Notes: a model not told the origin generated them from the sequence alone. A stretch of DNA of 64,000 nucleotides from an uncultured Clostridium sp. (GCF_934754915.1 NZ_CAKVKB010000002.1:24482-88481); one strand, 5' to 3'; shown: positions 33,692-43,237, counted from the stretch's first letter. Numbers and translations are program-made.

Positions 33692-36331
33692 CTATTTTAC
33701 CAAAGTTTCAACTATTTTATAAGATTCTTCAATAGCCTCACTAATTTTTTCTGGAAGCTTTCCACCAGCTTGAGCCATGTCTGGTCTTCCACCTCCACCT
33801 CCTCCAAGGATAGCAGAAACTTCTTTTATTAGTTTACCACAGTGAGCACCCTTAGCCACTGCATCTTTATCAGCCATAGCACATATAATAACTTTTCCAT
33901 TATTAGAACTCATAAGTAAAACAAGACTGTTTTCAACTTTGTCTCGTACCTTTTCACATACATCTCTAAGTGCGTCACTATCAACATCTTTTAATTCATA
34001 AGATACTACATTTATTCCTTTTATTTCTTTGCTGCTTGCAATTATGTCATCCAATCCCATAGTAGCAAATTTAGCTTTTAATTGAGCTATTTCTTTTTCT
34101 TTTTCTTTTATTTCTTTTAAATTCTGGTCTATTTTTGTAGAAATTTCCTTTTGAGCACATTTTAATTTTCCACAAGCTTCTTTTAAAAGTTCTTCTTTTT
34201 CATTTATAAATTTAACAGCTTCTTTTCCTGTTACAGCTTCTATTCTTCTTGTACCTGCAGCGATTCCACTTTCAGATATAATTTTAAACAATCCAATTTT
34301 ACCAGTATTATCTATATGAGTACCACCACATAATTCCTTTGAATATTCTCCAGCAGTAACTACTCTTACTTTGTCTCCATATTTATCATCAAAAATACCA
34401 ATTGCTCCACTATTCTTTGCAGCATTTAAATCCATAACTTCAGTAACTACTGGTGTAACACTTGTTATAGCATCATTAACTAATTCCTCAACTTTTAGAA
34501 TTTCTTCTTCTGTCAATCCTTCAAAATGAGAAAAGTCAAATCTTAATCTTTCATCAGTTACTAACGAACCTGCCTGATGTACATGAGATCCAAGAACCTT
34601 TTTAAGTGCAGTATCTAATAAATGAGTAGCTGTATGATTCTTTCTTATTCTTTCACGTCTTTCTTTATCTATTGATAAAGTAACAATATCATTTACCTTT
34701 ACTTCTCCACTTAAAACTTCAACAAAGTGTACTATCTTTCCACCAATGTTCTTCTTAGTATCTACAACAGCAGCTTTAAAGCTGTCACTATAAATCACAC
34801 CTGTATCTCCAATCTGTCCTCCCATTTCAGCATAAAATGGAGTTACATCTGTAACTATTATTCCCTTATTTCCTTCAGTTAATGAATCAGCAAACTCATC
34901 ACCATTTATCAGTACTTCAACTTTACCATTAAGTTCATCATTTTCATATCCATCAAATTCTGTTTCCACTTCTGCACTTATTGCATCTGAAGTTTTAACA
35001 TCAGCACCCATATAGTTAGAAACTTTTCTTGCACTTCTTGCTCTTTCTCTTTGTATTTTCATTTCTTCATGGAATGCTTCTTCATCCAAAGAAAGTCCTT
35101 CATCTTCTAATATTTCTTTTGTAAGTTCCATTGGGAATCCAAAAGTGTCATATAATTTGAATCCGTCTGCACCACTAAGAACTTTTTCATTCTTTGCTTT
35201 TAAATCAGCTATGAATCCATTTAATATTTCTATACCAGCATCTAAAGTTTCTCTAAACTTATCTTCTTCTATTTTTATTACTTTCTTGATATATTCCTTC
35301 TTAGTTTCTAATTCTGGATATGCATCTTTTGAATCCCTTATAACAACATCACATAAGTTGCAAAGGAATGCATCTTTGATTCCTAAAGTCTTTCCATGTC
35401 TAGCTGCTCTTCTTAGAAGTCTTCTTAAAACATATCCTCTTCCTTCATTTGAAGGCATGATATCATCTGAAATCATAAAAGTTATAGATCTTATATGATC
35501 TGTTATTAATCTTAATGATATATCAGTTTTATGATTTTCACCATACTTAACTCCTGCAAGCTTAGCAACTTCATTTAATATATTTTCTAATGTATCTATT
35601 TCAAAAATACTGTTTTTACCCTGCATTACAACTGCAAGTCTTTCAAGTCCCATTCCTGTATCTATGTTAGTACTTGCAAGTTTTTCATAATTTCCTTTTC
35701 CATCACCATCAAATTGAGTGAATACAAGGTTCCATACTTCAATTATCTTATCAGCATCTGATAATTCAACAAATTCTTCAGCATTCTTTGGAACTTCTTC
35801 TGTTCTGCTGAAATGAATTTCTGTACAAGGACCACAAGGACCAGCACCATGTTCCCAGAAGTTATCTTCTTTTCCTAGTCTAAATATGTGGCTCTTATCT
35901 ACATCTGTAAGAGTAGTCCAGTATTCATAAGCCTCATCATCGTCTAAATATATTGTTACATATAGCTTATCCTTTGGCATTTCTAAAACTTCTGTTAAAA
36001 ACTCCCAAGCCCAAGGAATAACTTCTTTCTTAAAATAATCTCCAAAAGAAAAATTTCCAAGCATTTCAAAGAATGTACCGTGTCTGCTTGTAATACCTAC
36101 ATTTTCAATATCACCAGTTCTTACACACTTTTGACAAGTAGTAACCCTTCTTCTTGGTGGTTCTTGTAAGCCAGTAAAGTAAGGCTTTAATGGCGCCATA
36201 CCTGCATTTATTAATAATAAACTTTTATCATTTTTTGGCACTAAAGAAAAACTATCCATTTTTAAATGTCCTTTACTTTCAAAGAACTTTAAATAAGCAT
36301 CTCTTAAGTCATTAGTCTTTGTAAATTTCAT
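33692..36331 (-). CDS. alaS: Alanyl-tRNA synthetase
   Basis: Class II synthetase charging tRNA-Ala, 879 residues, full length. The aminoacylation domain begins LRDAYLKFFESKGHLKMDSFSLVP. Editing-domain zinc/histidine motifs HTATHLLDTAL and CGGTHIDNTG are intact. The C-terminal oligomerisation region ends with the glycine-rich GGGGGGRPDMAQAGG. Regulated by the T-box leader upstream. Firm. Confidence 0.97.
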   Translation of the reverse strand: MKFTKTNDLRDAYLKFFESKGHLKMDSFSLVPKNDKSLLLINAGMAPLKPYFTGLQEPPRRRVTTCQKCVRTGDIENVGITSRHGTFFEMLGNFSFGDYFKKEVIPWAWEFLTEVLEMPKDKLYVTIYLDDDEAYEYWTTLTDVDKSHIFRLGKEDNFWEHGAGPCGPCTEIHFSRTEEVPKNAEEFVELSDADKIIEVWNLVFTQFDGDGKGNYEKLASTNIDTGMGLERLAVVMQGKNSIFEIDTLENILNEVAKLAGVKYGENHKTDISLRLITDHIRSITFMISDDIMPSNEGRGYVLRRLLRRAARHGKTLGIKDAFLCNLCDVVIRDSKDAYPELETKKEYIKKVIKIEEDKFRETLDAGIEILNGFIADLKAKNEKVLSGADGFKLYDTFGFPMELTKEILEDEGLSLDEEAFHEEMKIQRERARSARKVSNYMGADVKTSDAISAEVETEFDGYENDELNGKVEVLINGDEFADSLTEGNKGIIVTDVTPFYAEMGGQIGDTGVIYSDSFKAAVVDTKKNIGGKIVHFVEVLSGEVKVNDIVTLSIDKERRERIRKNHTATHLLDTALKKVLGSHVHQAGSLVTDERLRFDFSHFEGLTEEEILKVEELVNDAITSVTPVVTEVMDLNAAKNSGAIGIFDDKYGDKVRVVTAGEYSKELCGGTHIDNTGKIGLFKIISESGIAAGTRRIEAVTGKEAVKFINEKEELLKEACGKLKCAQKEISTKIDQNLKEIKEKEKEIAQLKAKFATMGLDDIIASSKEIKGINVVSYELKDVDSDALRDVCEKVRDKVENSLVLLMSSNNGKVIICAMADKDAVAKGAHCGKLIKEVSAILGGGGGGRPDMAQAGGKLPEKISEAIEESYKIVETLVK

Positions 36332-36503
36332 AAGTTATTCCTCCATTTATTAATTTATCTTTGAACTGTCAAAATACTGTTACATCATACCGAATAAAGA
36401 TAAGTCAATTTCTGCATATTTACAGAATTAATTATACATTATCATTATTTCAAATTCATGTTGAAAAGCAGAAACTTTTCATATAAATCTTTACAAAATA
36501 AAA
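36332..36503. other. alaS 5' untranslated segment
   Basis: Between the T-box terminator and the alaS ATG. It carries the alaS ribosome binding site (GGAGG next to the start); otherwise AT-rich with no further motif seen. Confidence 0.5.
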
Positions 36504-36705
36504 AAGCTTCCTTCCCATGAAATCACAAGGGACGAAAGCTGAATTTCCGCGGTACCACCCTAATTATGTATAAAATATACATCACTTAGTAAAAATTATA
36601 GCTCCTAGGCAGCTTCAAATTACAATAGCAGAAAGTTTTCACCAGCCACTTTCTCTCTTAATGTCTATTTATAATTCTACTTTTCCTATTCATCGCTTAA
36701 TATAT
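36504..36705 (-). ncRNA. T-box riboswitch upstream of alaS
   Basis: The T-box sequence AGGGTGGTACCGCG is exact on the minus strand (36548-36561). It is followed by a terminator stem (36504-36540) with a run of T. Upstream, the stem-I region holds GAAGCTGCC in the expected specifier position, giving the Ala codon GCT at 36611-36613 (GCC adjacent). Uncharged tRNA-Ala should stabilise the antiterminator and allow alaS transcription. Confidence 0.93.
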
Positions 36706-36718
36706 GTTTTCAACAAAA

Positions 36719-36747
36719 ATTATATTTCATATACATAATTCTGTCAA
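36719..36747 (-). promoter_or_regulatory. Sigma-A promoter of the alaS T-box transcript
   Basis: Consensus TTGACA (36742-36747) and TATAAT (36719-36724) on the minus strand with an exact 17-bp spacer, just upstream of the T-box leader. Both hexamers are perfect. Confidence 0.9.
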
Positions 36748-36796
36748 TACATATAATACTATTGTACAATACTAAACATTTAATAGTCACAAATTC

Positions 36797-37825
36797 TTAA
36801 AAGAAATAGTAATTAATATCATCATATAAAACTTTTATTATTACAGCTATCGGTACTATTATAATCATCCCCATAAAACCTCCAAATTTATCCCCTATAA
36901 GAAGAAGAATTATTATAACTACGGGATGCATTTCTGTATTATCTCCAGTTATTTTAGGCGATAATATATTTCCTTCTATCTGCTGTATTAAAATCATACC
37001 CGCAAGAACCCATAAAGCTTTTGATGGTGACAATATAAATGCAATAAAAACGGCAGGTATCATTCCAAAAATCGGTCCAAAATAAGGTATTATATTAAAT
37101 AATCCATTAAGTACTGCAATCCACAAAGGAAATCTTATTCCAAGCAATATAAGAAGAATAAAAGTAAGAATTCCTATTATTCCACATAAATATAACTGAC
37201 TACATATATACCTTTTTAGAACTTTGTTTATATCTTTTACTATTTTTTCAGTAAGATCTCTTCTTTCTGTAGGAAGAAAAAGCAGCATCCTTGAAAACAT
37301 CTTTGTTCCATCACACATAAAATAATATGTAATTATAGGAATAACCGCTAATGATATTACTTTTGAACTTGTTTCCAATATATTATCAAATATATTTTCT
37401 GAAAAATTCACCCATATTCTATTACTTTTTTCTACAATCAAATTGTAGAAAGCTTCTATTTTAGGTGCATTATTCAAGTTGAACTTTTGAATAATATCTT
37501 CATATAGTAATGTTAAATCATCAAATACATCATTTATAGATGATAGTTCTTTTATAAAACCTGGTAAAATCATTGCAATACCTAGCACGACAATCGTTAT
37601 GACAATTACTATTACTACTATAGATGATACTCTCCTATCAAGTCCAACTCTCTCTTCAAAAAATTCTTTAATTGGACTTAAAATATATGCTAATACAAAA
37701 GAAATAAATACAATATCTGTTATTTCCTTGACAGATGAATTAAATAAATATAGACATATAAGACTTATTCCTATCAGAACACCTGCTAATACAAGCAACT
37801 TTGATTTATGCTTTTGCAGAATCAT
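36797..37825 (-). CDS. AI-2E family transporter (PerM/UPF0118)
   Basis: Polytopic membrane protein of about 342 residues with seven to eight helices and a long extracytoplasmic segment near residues 60-150. The C-terminal family motif VLNGLFNIIPYFGPIFGMIPA followed by GNILSPKI is typical of UPF0118/AI-2E permeases. Substrates of the family are varied (AI-2 export, cation antiport), so no specific substrate is claimed. The ATG at 37823-37825 is preferred over one six codons upstream because GGAGAAG is correctly placed. It overlaps the PRC-barrel gene by about 20 bp. Confidence 0.85.
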   Translation of the reverse strand: MILQKHKSKLLVLAGVLIGISLICLYLFNSSVKEITDIVFISFVLAYILSPIKEFFEERVGLDRRVSSIVVIVIVITIVVLGIAMILPGFIKELSSINDVFDDLTLLYEDIIQKFNLNNAPKIEAFYNLIVEKSNRIWVNFSENIFDNILETSSKVISLAVIPIITYYFMCDGTKMFSRMLLFLPTERRDLTEKIVKDINKVLKRYICSQLYLCGIIGILTFILLILLGIRFPLWIAVLNGLFNIIPYFGPIFGMIPAVFIAFILSPSKALWVLAGMILIQQIEGNILSPKITGDNTEMHPVVIIILLLIGDKFGGFMGMIIIVPIAVIIKVLYDDINYYFF

Positions 37826-38309
37826 TTTTCTTCTCCATATCATGTATCATTGTCTTAAATTCAATATTATCTTTCCCAGTGTACAAAATATATTCGTCAC
37901 CTAATATACATTGTTCTAGCAGAAATATTTCTTTTCCTTTTATCAATCTATCAAAAATCCCTGAACTTGCTACAATTCCTTTTATATTATAATTATTACT
38001 ATCCACTATAATATCCTCTAAAACACCTTTTTTTATTCCATTAATATCAACTATATTCAGGTTCTTAATAGACTTAAAACTTAATCCACTTCCCTGCTTT
38101 CTGCTATAAACAACAACTTCATCATCAAGTTCGATTACATCTTCAATATCTATATAATCATTTTTATTAAGAAAACTTAGGGATGAACATTTAAATCCAA
38201 CTACTCTTTGATTATAAAAATCTATATATATATCTTCTACCACACCTATTTTTTTCCCATTAACATCATATATGTTTTTCAAATAAAAATCTTTACTTCT
38301 CAGCATCAA
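37806..38309 (-). CDS. Double PRC-barrel protein
   Basis: 167-residue protein with two PRC-barrel repeats (about residues 5-75 and 80-150). Each has a GKKIGVVEDI-type turn and a strand such as RVVGFKCSSL or NIKGIVASSG. No membrane segment. PRC barrels bind RNA, protein or photosynthetic partners, and the function here is unknown. The 3' end overlaps the start of the transporter gene, so the two are translated as a coupled pair. Confidence 0.75.
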   Translation of the reverse strand: MMLRSKDFYLKNIYDVNGKKIGVVEDIYIDFYNQRVVGFKCSSLSFLNKNDYIDIEDVIELDDEVVVYSRKQGSGLSFKSIKNLNIVDINGIKKGVLEDIIVDSNNYNIKGIVASSGIFDRLIKGKEIFLLEQCILGDEYILYTGKDNIEFKTMIHDMEKKNDSAKA

Positions 38310-38367
38310 TACACATCCTTATTAGGTTAATAACTATATGTTTCCCATAACAAAGGAATTTAATCCT

Positions 38368-38406
38368 ATTGCTCATTACTTTTTAAGTAATAGTGAGCAA
38401 TTTTTT
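38368..38406 (+). terminator. Plus-strand terminator-like hairpin before the cupin gene
   Basis: ATTGCTCATTACTT pairs with AAGTAATAGTGAGCAAT (one 3-base bulge, TTT loop) and is followed on the plus strand by TTTTTT. No plus-strand gene ends here, so it could be an attenuator in the leader of the cupin gene or the end of a short transcript. Confidence 0.5.
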
Positions 38407-38470
38407 ACAATAATTTTTTTAAAAAAATTTGTATCATAAATTTGTAAATCAAAGAAAGGCGGTATAATAT

Positions 38471-38857
38471 ATGAATAATAAAAATACTTTTTAAAACTTT
38501 GAAAATGGAATTTTAAAACTTCCTTCCCATGAAATAAAATTCGCAGATATAGAATGGACTAAACATCCTGCCTTCCAAGGGGTTGAATTAAAACATATTG
38601 TTACAGGAGATGAAACTAACGGACAATACAGCTATCATCTCGTAAGAATTCATCCTGGAAAAAGCATTAAAAATCATGTTCATCAAAAACAAATTGAAAC
38701 TCATGAAGTAATAGCAGGTAATGGGTATTGTATAAATAATGGTACAAAGCTTGATTATACAAGTGGTACAATATCAATATTTGACATGAATACTCCTCAT
38801 GAAGTAACAGCTGGAGAAAATGGACTTTATATGTTTGCAAAGTTTTTTCCCGCTTAA
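38471..38857 (+). pseudogene. Cupin-domain protein, premature stop at codon 8
   Basis: An ATG with AAAGGCGG eight bases upstream opens a 129-codon frame interrupted at codon 8 by TAA (38492-38494). The remaining 120 codons are intact and read as a small single-domain cupin. The two beta-barrel motifs are present, with metal-type histidines in NHVHQKQIETHEVIAGNG and FDMNTPHEVTAG. No ATG, GTG or TTG occurs in frame after the stop until codon ~100. Such small cupins often pair with AraC regulators, and one lies convergently next to it. Probably inactivated by a single nonsense substitution, or a sequencing error. Confidence 0.75.
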
Positions 38858-38871
38858 TGAAAAATTCATTT

Positions 38872-39627
38872 TTAATCATGCATCTTATTACATGACATTA
38901 TATATTCCATTGGAGTAATACCTACAATTTTTTTAAAATATTTTATAAAGTGGCTTTGATCATAAAATCCCATATCCAAAGCTACTTTATTTATGTTTTC
39001 ACCTTTTCGTATCCTATTTTGTGCAGTTCTTATTCTATTCTGAATTTGAAATTTATGAGGTGTTATTCCTATATTCTTTTTAAATTGTCTTATAAAATGA
39101 TATTTGCTTATAAACAGCTTTTGACTCAATTCTTCAACATTCATATCATTTTCCAAATTTTTATCAATAATATTATTTATTATATGTAGATATTCTTCAT
39201 TTAATTCTTCTTTAACTACATAGGTATATATCTTTTCCAATTCTTTAATTATTATAGATTTCACATCAATATCAACCAAATCCTTCAAGTAAAGTCCACA
39301 TATAATATTATCTATATATTTTCCAACCTTTTCAAAGCTATACTTCTTCATAAACTCTGATTTTACGCAAAAAATAAGTGATGAATATCCACATATTCCA
39401 GCTTCTATAGAATGAGATTTGTAGGGCTTTACAACATATACATCTCCCGCAAAATATTCGCATTTTATATTTTCCTCTTGAATTTTAAGACTTCCATCTA
39501 TTATTATTGCTATTGTATATATAGATTTATGATTATGTTGACAATATGAAATTTTTGAATTTTTGATATAAATAACCTCAACAAACTCTTTTTCTGTATG
39601 AAAACACTTTATCTTACTACACTTCAA
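38872..39627 (-). CDS. AraC-family transcriptional regulator
   Basis: 251 residues: an N-terminal cupin-like ligand-binding domain (HNHKSIYTIAIIIDGSL, AGDVYVVKPYKSHSIEAG) and two C-terminal helix-turn-helix motifs (VEELSQKLFISKYHFIRQFKKNIGITPHKF and NKVALDMGFYDQSHFIKYFKKIVGITPMEY). The start is a TTG after GGCAGGCG. It is convergent with the cupin pseudogene, 14 bp from its stop, suggesting a former regulator-target pair. Ligand unknown. Confidence 0.88.
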   Translation of the reverse strand: MKCSKIKCFHTEKEFVEVIYIKNSKISYCQHNHKSIYTIAIIIDGSLKIQEENIKCEYFAGDVYVVKPYKSHSIEAGICGYSSLIFCVKSEFMKKYSFEKVGKYIDNIICGLYLKDLVDIDVKSIIIKELEKIYTYVVKEELNEEYLHIINNIIDKNLENDMNVEELSQKLFISKYHFIRQFKKNIGITPHKFQIQNRIRTAQNRIRKGENINKVALDMGFYDQSHFIKYFKKIVGITPMEYIMSCNKMHD

Positions 39628-39725
39628 TAAAATTCGCCTGCCTTTATATAATCGATTATATTTGTTTTAAATTCAAATATTTATTCTGTCTCTTACAAAA
39701 AATATTGTAAATTATATTAAAAAAG

Positions 39726-39753
39726 AGCATTATATCTTTAAAATATAACACTC
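39726..39753 (-). terminator. Terminator after mnmA
   Basis: GAGCATTATAT (39726-39736) and ATATAACACTC (39743-39753) form an 11-bp stem with two G-U pairs, followed on the minus strand by TTTTTT. It ends the iscR-iscS-iscU-mnmA transcript. Confidence 0.8.
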
Positions 39754-39773
39754 CCTAAAAATATCATATGTAT

Positions 39774-40856
39774 TTAAATTATGCTCTCTATTATTCCTCC
39801 ACCAACAACTACTTCTTTATCATAAAAAACTACAGACTGCCCTTTGGTTATAGCTCTCTGCTTATCTTTAAATGATACTTTTACTTTTCCATTAGGTAAT
39901 GGTGAAAGTACAGCTTCTGCTGGTTTTGCTGAATACCTTATTTTAGCTTGAACTGTTAATTCATCTTTTAATTTATCAAAAGGTATAAAATTAACATCTG
40001 TAGCAATAAGATCATTCTTGAATATTTCATCTTCTGATCCTATTATAACTTCATTAGTTTTTGCGTTAATTCCAGTAACAAAAACTGGTCTTCCAAGTGC
40101 CAATCCAAGACCTTTTCTCTGTCCAATAGTATAATACACAATACCTTTATGCTTTCCAAGCACATTTCCTTCTTTATCCACGAAATTGCCTGGTTTTACT
40201 CTGTTAGGTCTTGCTTCCGAAATATACTTTCCATGATTATTATCCGAAATAAAACATATTTCTTCACTATCTTTTTTATTATGTACAGCTAATCCTATTT
40301 CTTTAGCAATTTCTCTTATCTTTGTTTTTTCATAATCACCACAAGGCATCAATGTATGAGCCAGCTGATCTTGTGTAAAATTATATAGAGCATATGTTTG
40401 ATCTTTAGAATCATCTTCTGATCTTATAAGCAGATATCTTCCATCTCTTTCTTCAATTCTAGCATAATGTCCTGTTGCCACATAATCTGCACCAATCCCT
40501 CTTGCTCTTCTTAAAAGTTCATCAAATTTAAGGTGTTTATTACATTCTATACATGGATTTGGAGTTCTTCCATCCATATATTCTTGTATAAATGGCTCTA
40601 TTACTTTTTCCTTAAAATAATCTCTAAAATTCAATACATAGAAAGGTATATCTAATTTATCACATACTCTTCTTGCATCTTCAACTGCTGAAAGTGAACA
40701 GCATCCGCCTTCTCTTTCTTCATATTCTTTATCTTCCTGCCATATCTGCATTGTAGCGCCAATAACTTCATATCCTTGTTGTTTTAATAAGTATGCAGCC
40801 ACAGAGCTGTCAACTCCGCCACTCATACCCACTAAAACTTTCTTTTTACCGCTCAC
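39774..40856 (-). CDS. mnmA: tRNA-specific 2-thiouridylase MnmA
   Basis: Thiolates U34 of tRNA-Lys, -Glu and -Gln using sulfur relayed from a cysteine desulfurase. 360 residues. The PP-loop GMSGGVDSSVAAYLLK is at the N-terminus. The catalytic cysteines lie in GRTPNPCIECNKHLKF and DSEEICFISD. TIGQRKGLGLALG marks the central beta domain. Five bases separate it from iscU, and the desulfurase gene iscS in the same operon is its expected sulfur donor. Firm. Confidence 0.96.
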   Translation of the reverse strand: MSGKKKVLVGMSGGVDSSVAAYLLKQQGYEVIGATMQIWQEDKEYEEREGGCCSLSAVEDARRVCDKLDIPFYVLNFRDYFKEKVIEPFIQEYMDGRTPNPCIECNKHLKFDELLRRARGIGADYVATGHYARIEERDGRYLLIRSEDDSKDQTYALYNFTQDQLAHTLMPCGDYEKTKIREIAKEIGLAVHNKKDSEEICFISDNNHGKYISEARPNRVKPGNFVDKEGNVLGKHKGIVYYTIGQRKGLGLALGRPVFVTGINAKTNEVIIGSEDEIFKNDLIATDVNFIPFDKLKDELTVQAKIRYSAKPAEAVLSPLPNGKVKVSFKDKQRAITKGQSVVFYDKEVVVGGGIIESII

Positions 40857-40861
40857 CTTTA

Positions 40862-41296
40862 CTATTCTCCATGAACCATATCATGTAATTCATCATGGTT
40901 ATGTTCTTCCATTGGATGAACTTCTAAACCATTTTTTTCTCTATAATCATTAATAGCTTTATGAATAGCTTCTTCTGCAAGTACTGAACAATGCATTTTT
41001 ACTGGTGGAAGTCCATCTAAAGCTTCTGCAACAGCTTTATTACTCAATTCCCATGCTTCATCTATTGTCTTTCCTTTTATCATTTCAGTTGCCATTGATG
41101 ATGATGCAATTGCAGATCCACATCCAAAAGTTTTGAATTTAACATCTTTAATTATATTATCTTCAACTTTTAAATAAATTTTCATTATATCTCCACATTT
41201 AGCATTTCCAACTTCACCAATACCATTAGCATCTTCTATTTCTCCTACATTTCTTGGATTTTGAAAATGATCTAAAACTTTATCACTGTATATCAT
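40862..41296 (-). CDS. iscU: Fe-S cluster scaffold IscU/NifU N-terminal
   Basis: Scaffold on which IscS-derived sulfur and iron are built into clusters. 144 residues. The three conserved cysteines are visible in VGNAKCGDIM, KTFGCGSAIASSS and PVKMHCSVLAEEAI. A histidine-rich C-terminal tail (HPMEEHNHDELHDMVHGE) is typical of the Clostridial form. Placed two bases after iscS. Confidence 0.94.
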   Translation of the reverse strand: MIYSDKVLDHFQNPRNVGEIEDANGIGEVGNAKCGDIMKIYLKVEDNIIKDVKFKTFGCGSAIASSSMATEMIKGKTIDEAWELSNKAVAEALDGLPPVKMHCSVLAEEAIHKAINDYREKNGLEVHPMEEHNHDELHDMVHGE

Positions 41297-41298
41297 AA

Positions 41299-42480
41299 TT
41301 ATTTTTCTCCCTTCTTAATAAAGTCATCCCATAATGGTGACATATTTCTTAATCTTTCTATTATTGGTGGTGTAACTTCCAATACGTAATCCACATCTTC
41401 TTCAGTAGATCCTGCACCTAATGTAAGTCTTAATGATCCATGAGCTAATTCATGTGGAAGACCTATTGCTAAAAGTACATGTGATGGATCAAGTGATCCT
41501 GAAGTACAAGCACTTCCGCTTGAAGCACATACTCCCTTAAAATCTAATGAAAGTAATATTGATTCACCTTCTATAAATGTAAACCTAACATTAACATTTC
41601 CAGGAAGTCTCTTATCTCCTCTTGGTCCATTTAAATAAGTATATGGAATTTTTAGCAATCCATCAATAAGTTTATCTCTTAATACAGTCATCTTTTTCAT
41701 ATGTTCTTCAACATTACTTGTTGCAAGTTCCATTGCTTTACCGATACCAACAATTCCTGCAATATTTTCTGTTCCAGCTCTTCTATTTCTTTCTTGAGCT
41801 CCCCCATGAATAAGATTATCAATTTTAATTCCCTTCTTTATATAAAGAACTCCTACTCCTTTAGGTCCATAAATTTTATGTCCAGCTAAAGATAACATAT
41901 CAATATTCATATCTTTAACATCTATTGGAACATTTCCAACTGCTTGAACTGCATCTGTATGAAATAATACTTTCTTTTCCCTACAAATTTCACCAATTTC
42001 TTTTATTGGTTGAATAGTTCCTATTTCATTATTAGCAAACATTATAGAAACCAATATTGTCTTATCTGTTATAGCATTTTTTAAATCGTCTAAATTTATA
42101 AATCCTTCACTATCAACATCAAGGTATGTAACTTCAAATCCATGTTTTTCTAAATACTGACAAGTATGAAGAACAGCATGATGTTCAATTTTTGTTGTTA
42201 TTATATGATTTCCTTTTTTCTTATGAGCAGAAGCAATTCCTTTTATTGCCCAGTTATCAGCTTCTGATCCTCCACCTGTGAAATAAACTTCATCAGGCAG
42301 ACAATTCAAACCTTTTGCAACTTTTTCTCTTGCTGAATCTATAGCTCTCTTTGTTTCTCTAGATATTCCATAAAATGAAGATGGATTTCCAAACTTCTCT
42401 GTAAAATATGGCATCATTTCTTCTAAAACTTCAGGCTTAACATAAGTTGTTGCTGAATAATCCATATAAACATTTCTCAT
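41299..42480 (-). CDS. iscS: Cysteine desulfurase
   Basis: PLP enzyme removing sulfur from cysteine as an enzyme persulfide. 393 residues. The PLP lysine is in LSLAGHKIYGPKGVGVLYI. The active-site cysteine loop is ASSGSACTSGSLDPSHVL. The N-terminus begins VYMDYSATTYVKPEVLEEM. The operon with an Rrf2 regulator, scaffold and mnmA indicates supply of both Fe-S clusters and tRNA thiolation. NifS and IscS names are interchangeable here. Confidence 0.95.
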   Translation of the reverse strand: MRNVYMDYSATTYVKPEVLEEMMPYFTEKFGNPSSFYGISRETKRAIDSAREKVAKGLNCLPDEVYFTGGGSEADNWAIKGIASAHKKKGNHIITTKIEHHAVLHTCQYLEKHGFEVTYLDVDSEGFINLDDLKNAITDKTILVSIMFANNEIGTIQPIKEIGEICREKKVLFHTDAVQAVGNVPIDVKDMNIDMLSLAGHKIYGPKGVGVLYIKKGIKIDNLIHGGAQERNRRAGTENIAGIVGIGKAMELATSNVEEHMKKMTVLRDKLIDGLLKIPYTYLNGPRGDKRLPGNVNVRFTFIEGESILLSLDFKGVCASSGSACTSGSLDPSHVLLAIGLPHELAHGSLRLTLGAGSTEEDVDYVLEVTPPIIERLRNMSPLWDDFIKKGEK

Positions 42481-42486
42481 TGTATA

Positions 42487-42939
42487 TTAACACTCCTCTA
42501 CGATTCTTATCTTGCTGCTTTCTTTTTTTATATTTTCATAATTATCCACTATATCTTGTAAAGAAATAGAATTCATAACTTCATCTATACTATTTTTTAT
42601 TCTTTCCCATACAAATTTAGTTGCACAGCTATGTTCACTTTCACATTGGTATCCATCAATACAATCTGCAATTTCAATTGGACCTTCAAGTATTGTCATA
42701 ATATCACCAACTGTTATTTCACTTGGATGCTTGCATAAAACATATCCACCTTGTGCTCCTCTTATGCTTCTTATCATATTTGCGCGCCTTAAAGGACTAA
42801 AAAGCTGTTCTAAATAATATTCAGAAAGATTTTGTTCTTTCGATATTGTCTTTATTGAAATAGGGGCACCTCCATAATGAGCAGCAAGCTCTACCATGGC
42901 TCTTACTCCATATCTTCCTTTTGTCGATAATTTCACCAT
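42487..42939 (-). CDS. iscR: Rrf2-family regulator (IscR-like)
   Basis: Winged-helix repressor beginning KLSTKGRYGVRAMVELAAHYG, 150 residues. Three cysteines (ADCIDGYQCESEHSCATK) are spaced as in Fe-S-binding IscR. Two starts are possible: ATG at 42937-42939 or the following GTG, which would give the family-typical MKLSTKGRYG with better spacing to AAGGGGTGAG. First gene of the isc-mnmA operon, probably autoregulatory. CymR-type cysteine regulation is the alternative but lacks such cysteines. Confidence 0.85.
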   Translation of the reverse strand: MVKLSTKGRYGVRAMVELAAHYGGAPISIKTISKEQNLSEYYLEQLFSPLRRANMIRSIRGAQGGYVLCKHPSEITVGDIMTILEGPIEIADCIDGYQCESEHSCATKFVWERIKNSIDEVMNSISLQDIVDNYENIKKESSKIRIVEEC

Positions 42940-42970
42940 CTCACCCCTTATTATCATTCATTTCATCTAT

Positions 42971-42999
42971 ATCTTATCAAAATACTCGGCTATTGTCAA
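42971..42999 (-). promoter_or_regulatory. Promoter of the iscR operon
   Basis: TTGACA (42994-42999) and TAAGAT (42971-42976) on the minus strand with a 17-bp spacer. The spacer contains CCGAGTATT, a possible half-site for the Rrf2 regulator, but no full palindrome is seen. Confidence 0.7.
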
Positions 43000-43237
43000 A
43001 CTCAAAAATATTTCTGTAATTAATCATATTATTTATTATTCAAATATAACTGAAAACTGATGTAATCTTGACAAAATCACATTGGATATTTTTTATAATA
43101 TTTATATGAATAGTATGTTTTATTATTAATTTTATATATATTTCTACCTTTAATATAAAATCTTTTCATTATATAAAATTGTCTTTTATTACTCATTATA
43201 TCATTTTATATTAGTTTGCATAGATTTTTTAAAATTA
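43000..43237. other. Intergenic, iscR promoter to rarA stop
   Basis: Very AT-rich; no convincing terminator for rarA, no open frame and no conserved RNA were found. Confidence 0.4.

Noticed and set aside
38667..38879. Minus-strand open frame of 70 codons opposite the cupin
   Set aside because: It is antisense to clear cupin coding sequence and has no Shine-Dalgarno; a shadow of the plus-strand frame.
43068..43099. Plus-strand TTGACA and TATAAT pair upstream of iscR, facing rarA
   Set aside because: The spacer is 20 bp and no plus-strand gene or RNA follows; it would only make antisense RNA to rarA, for which there is no other evidence.
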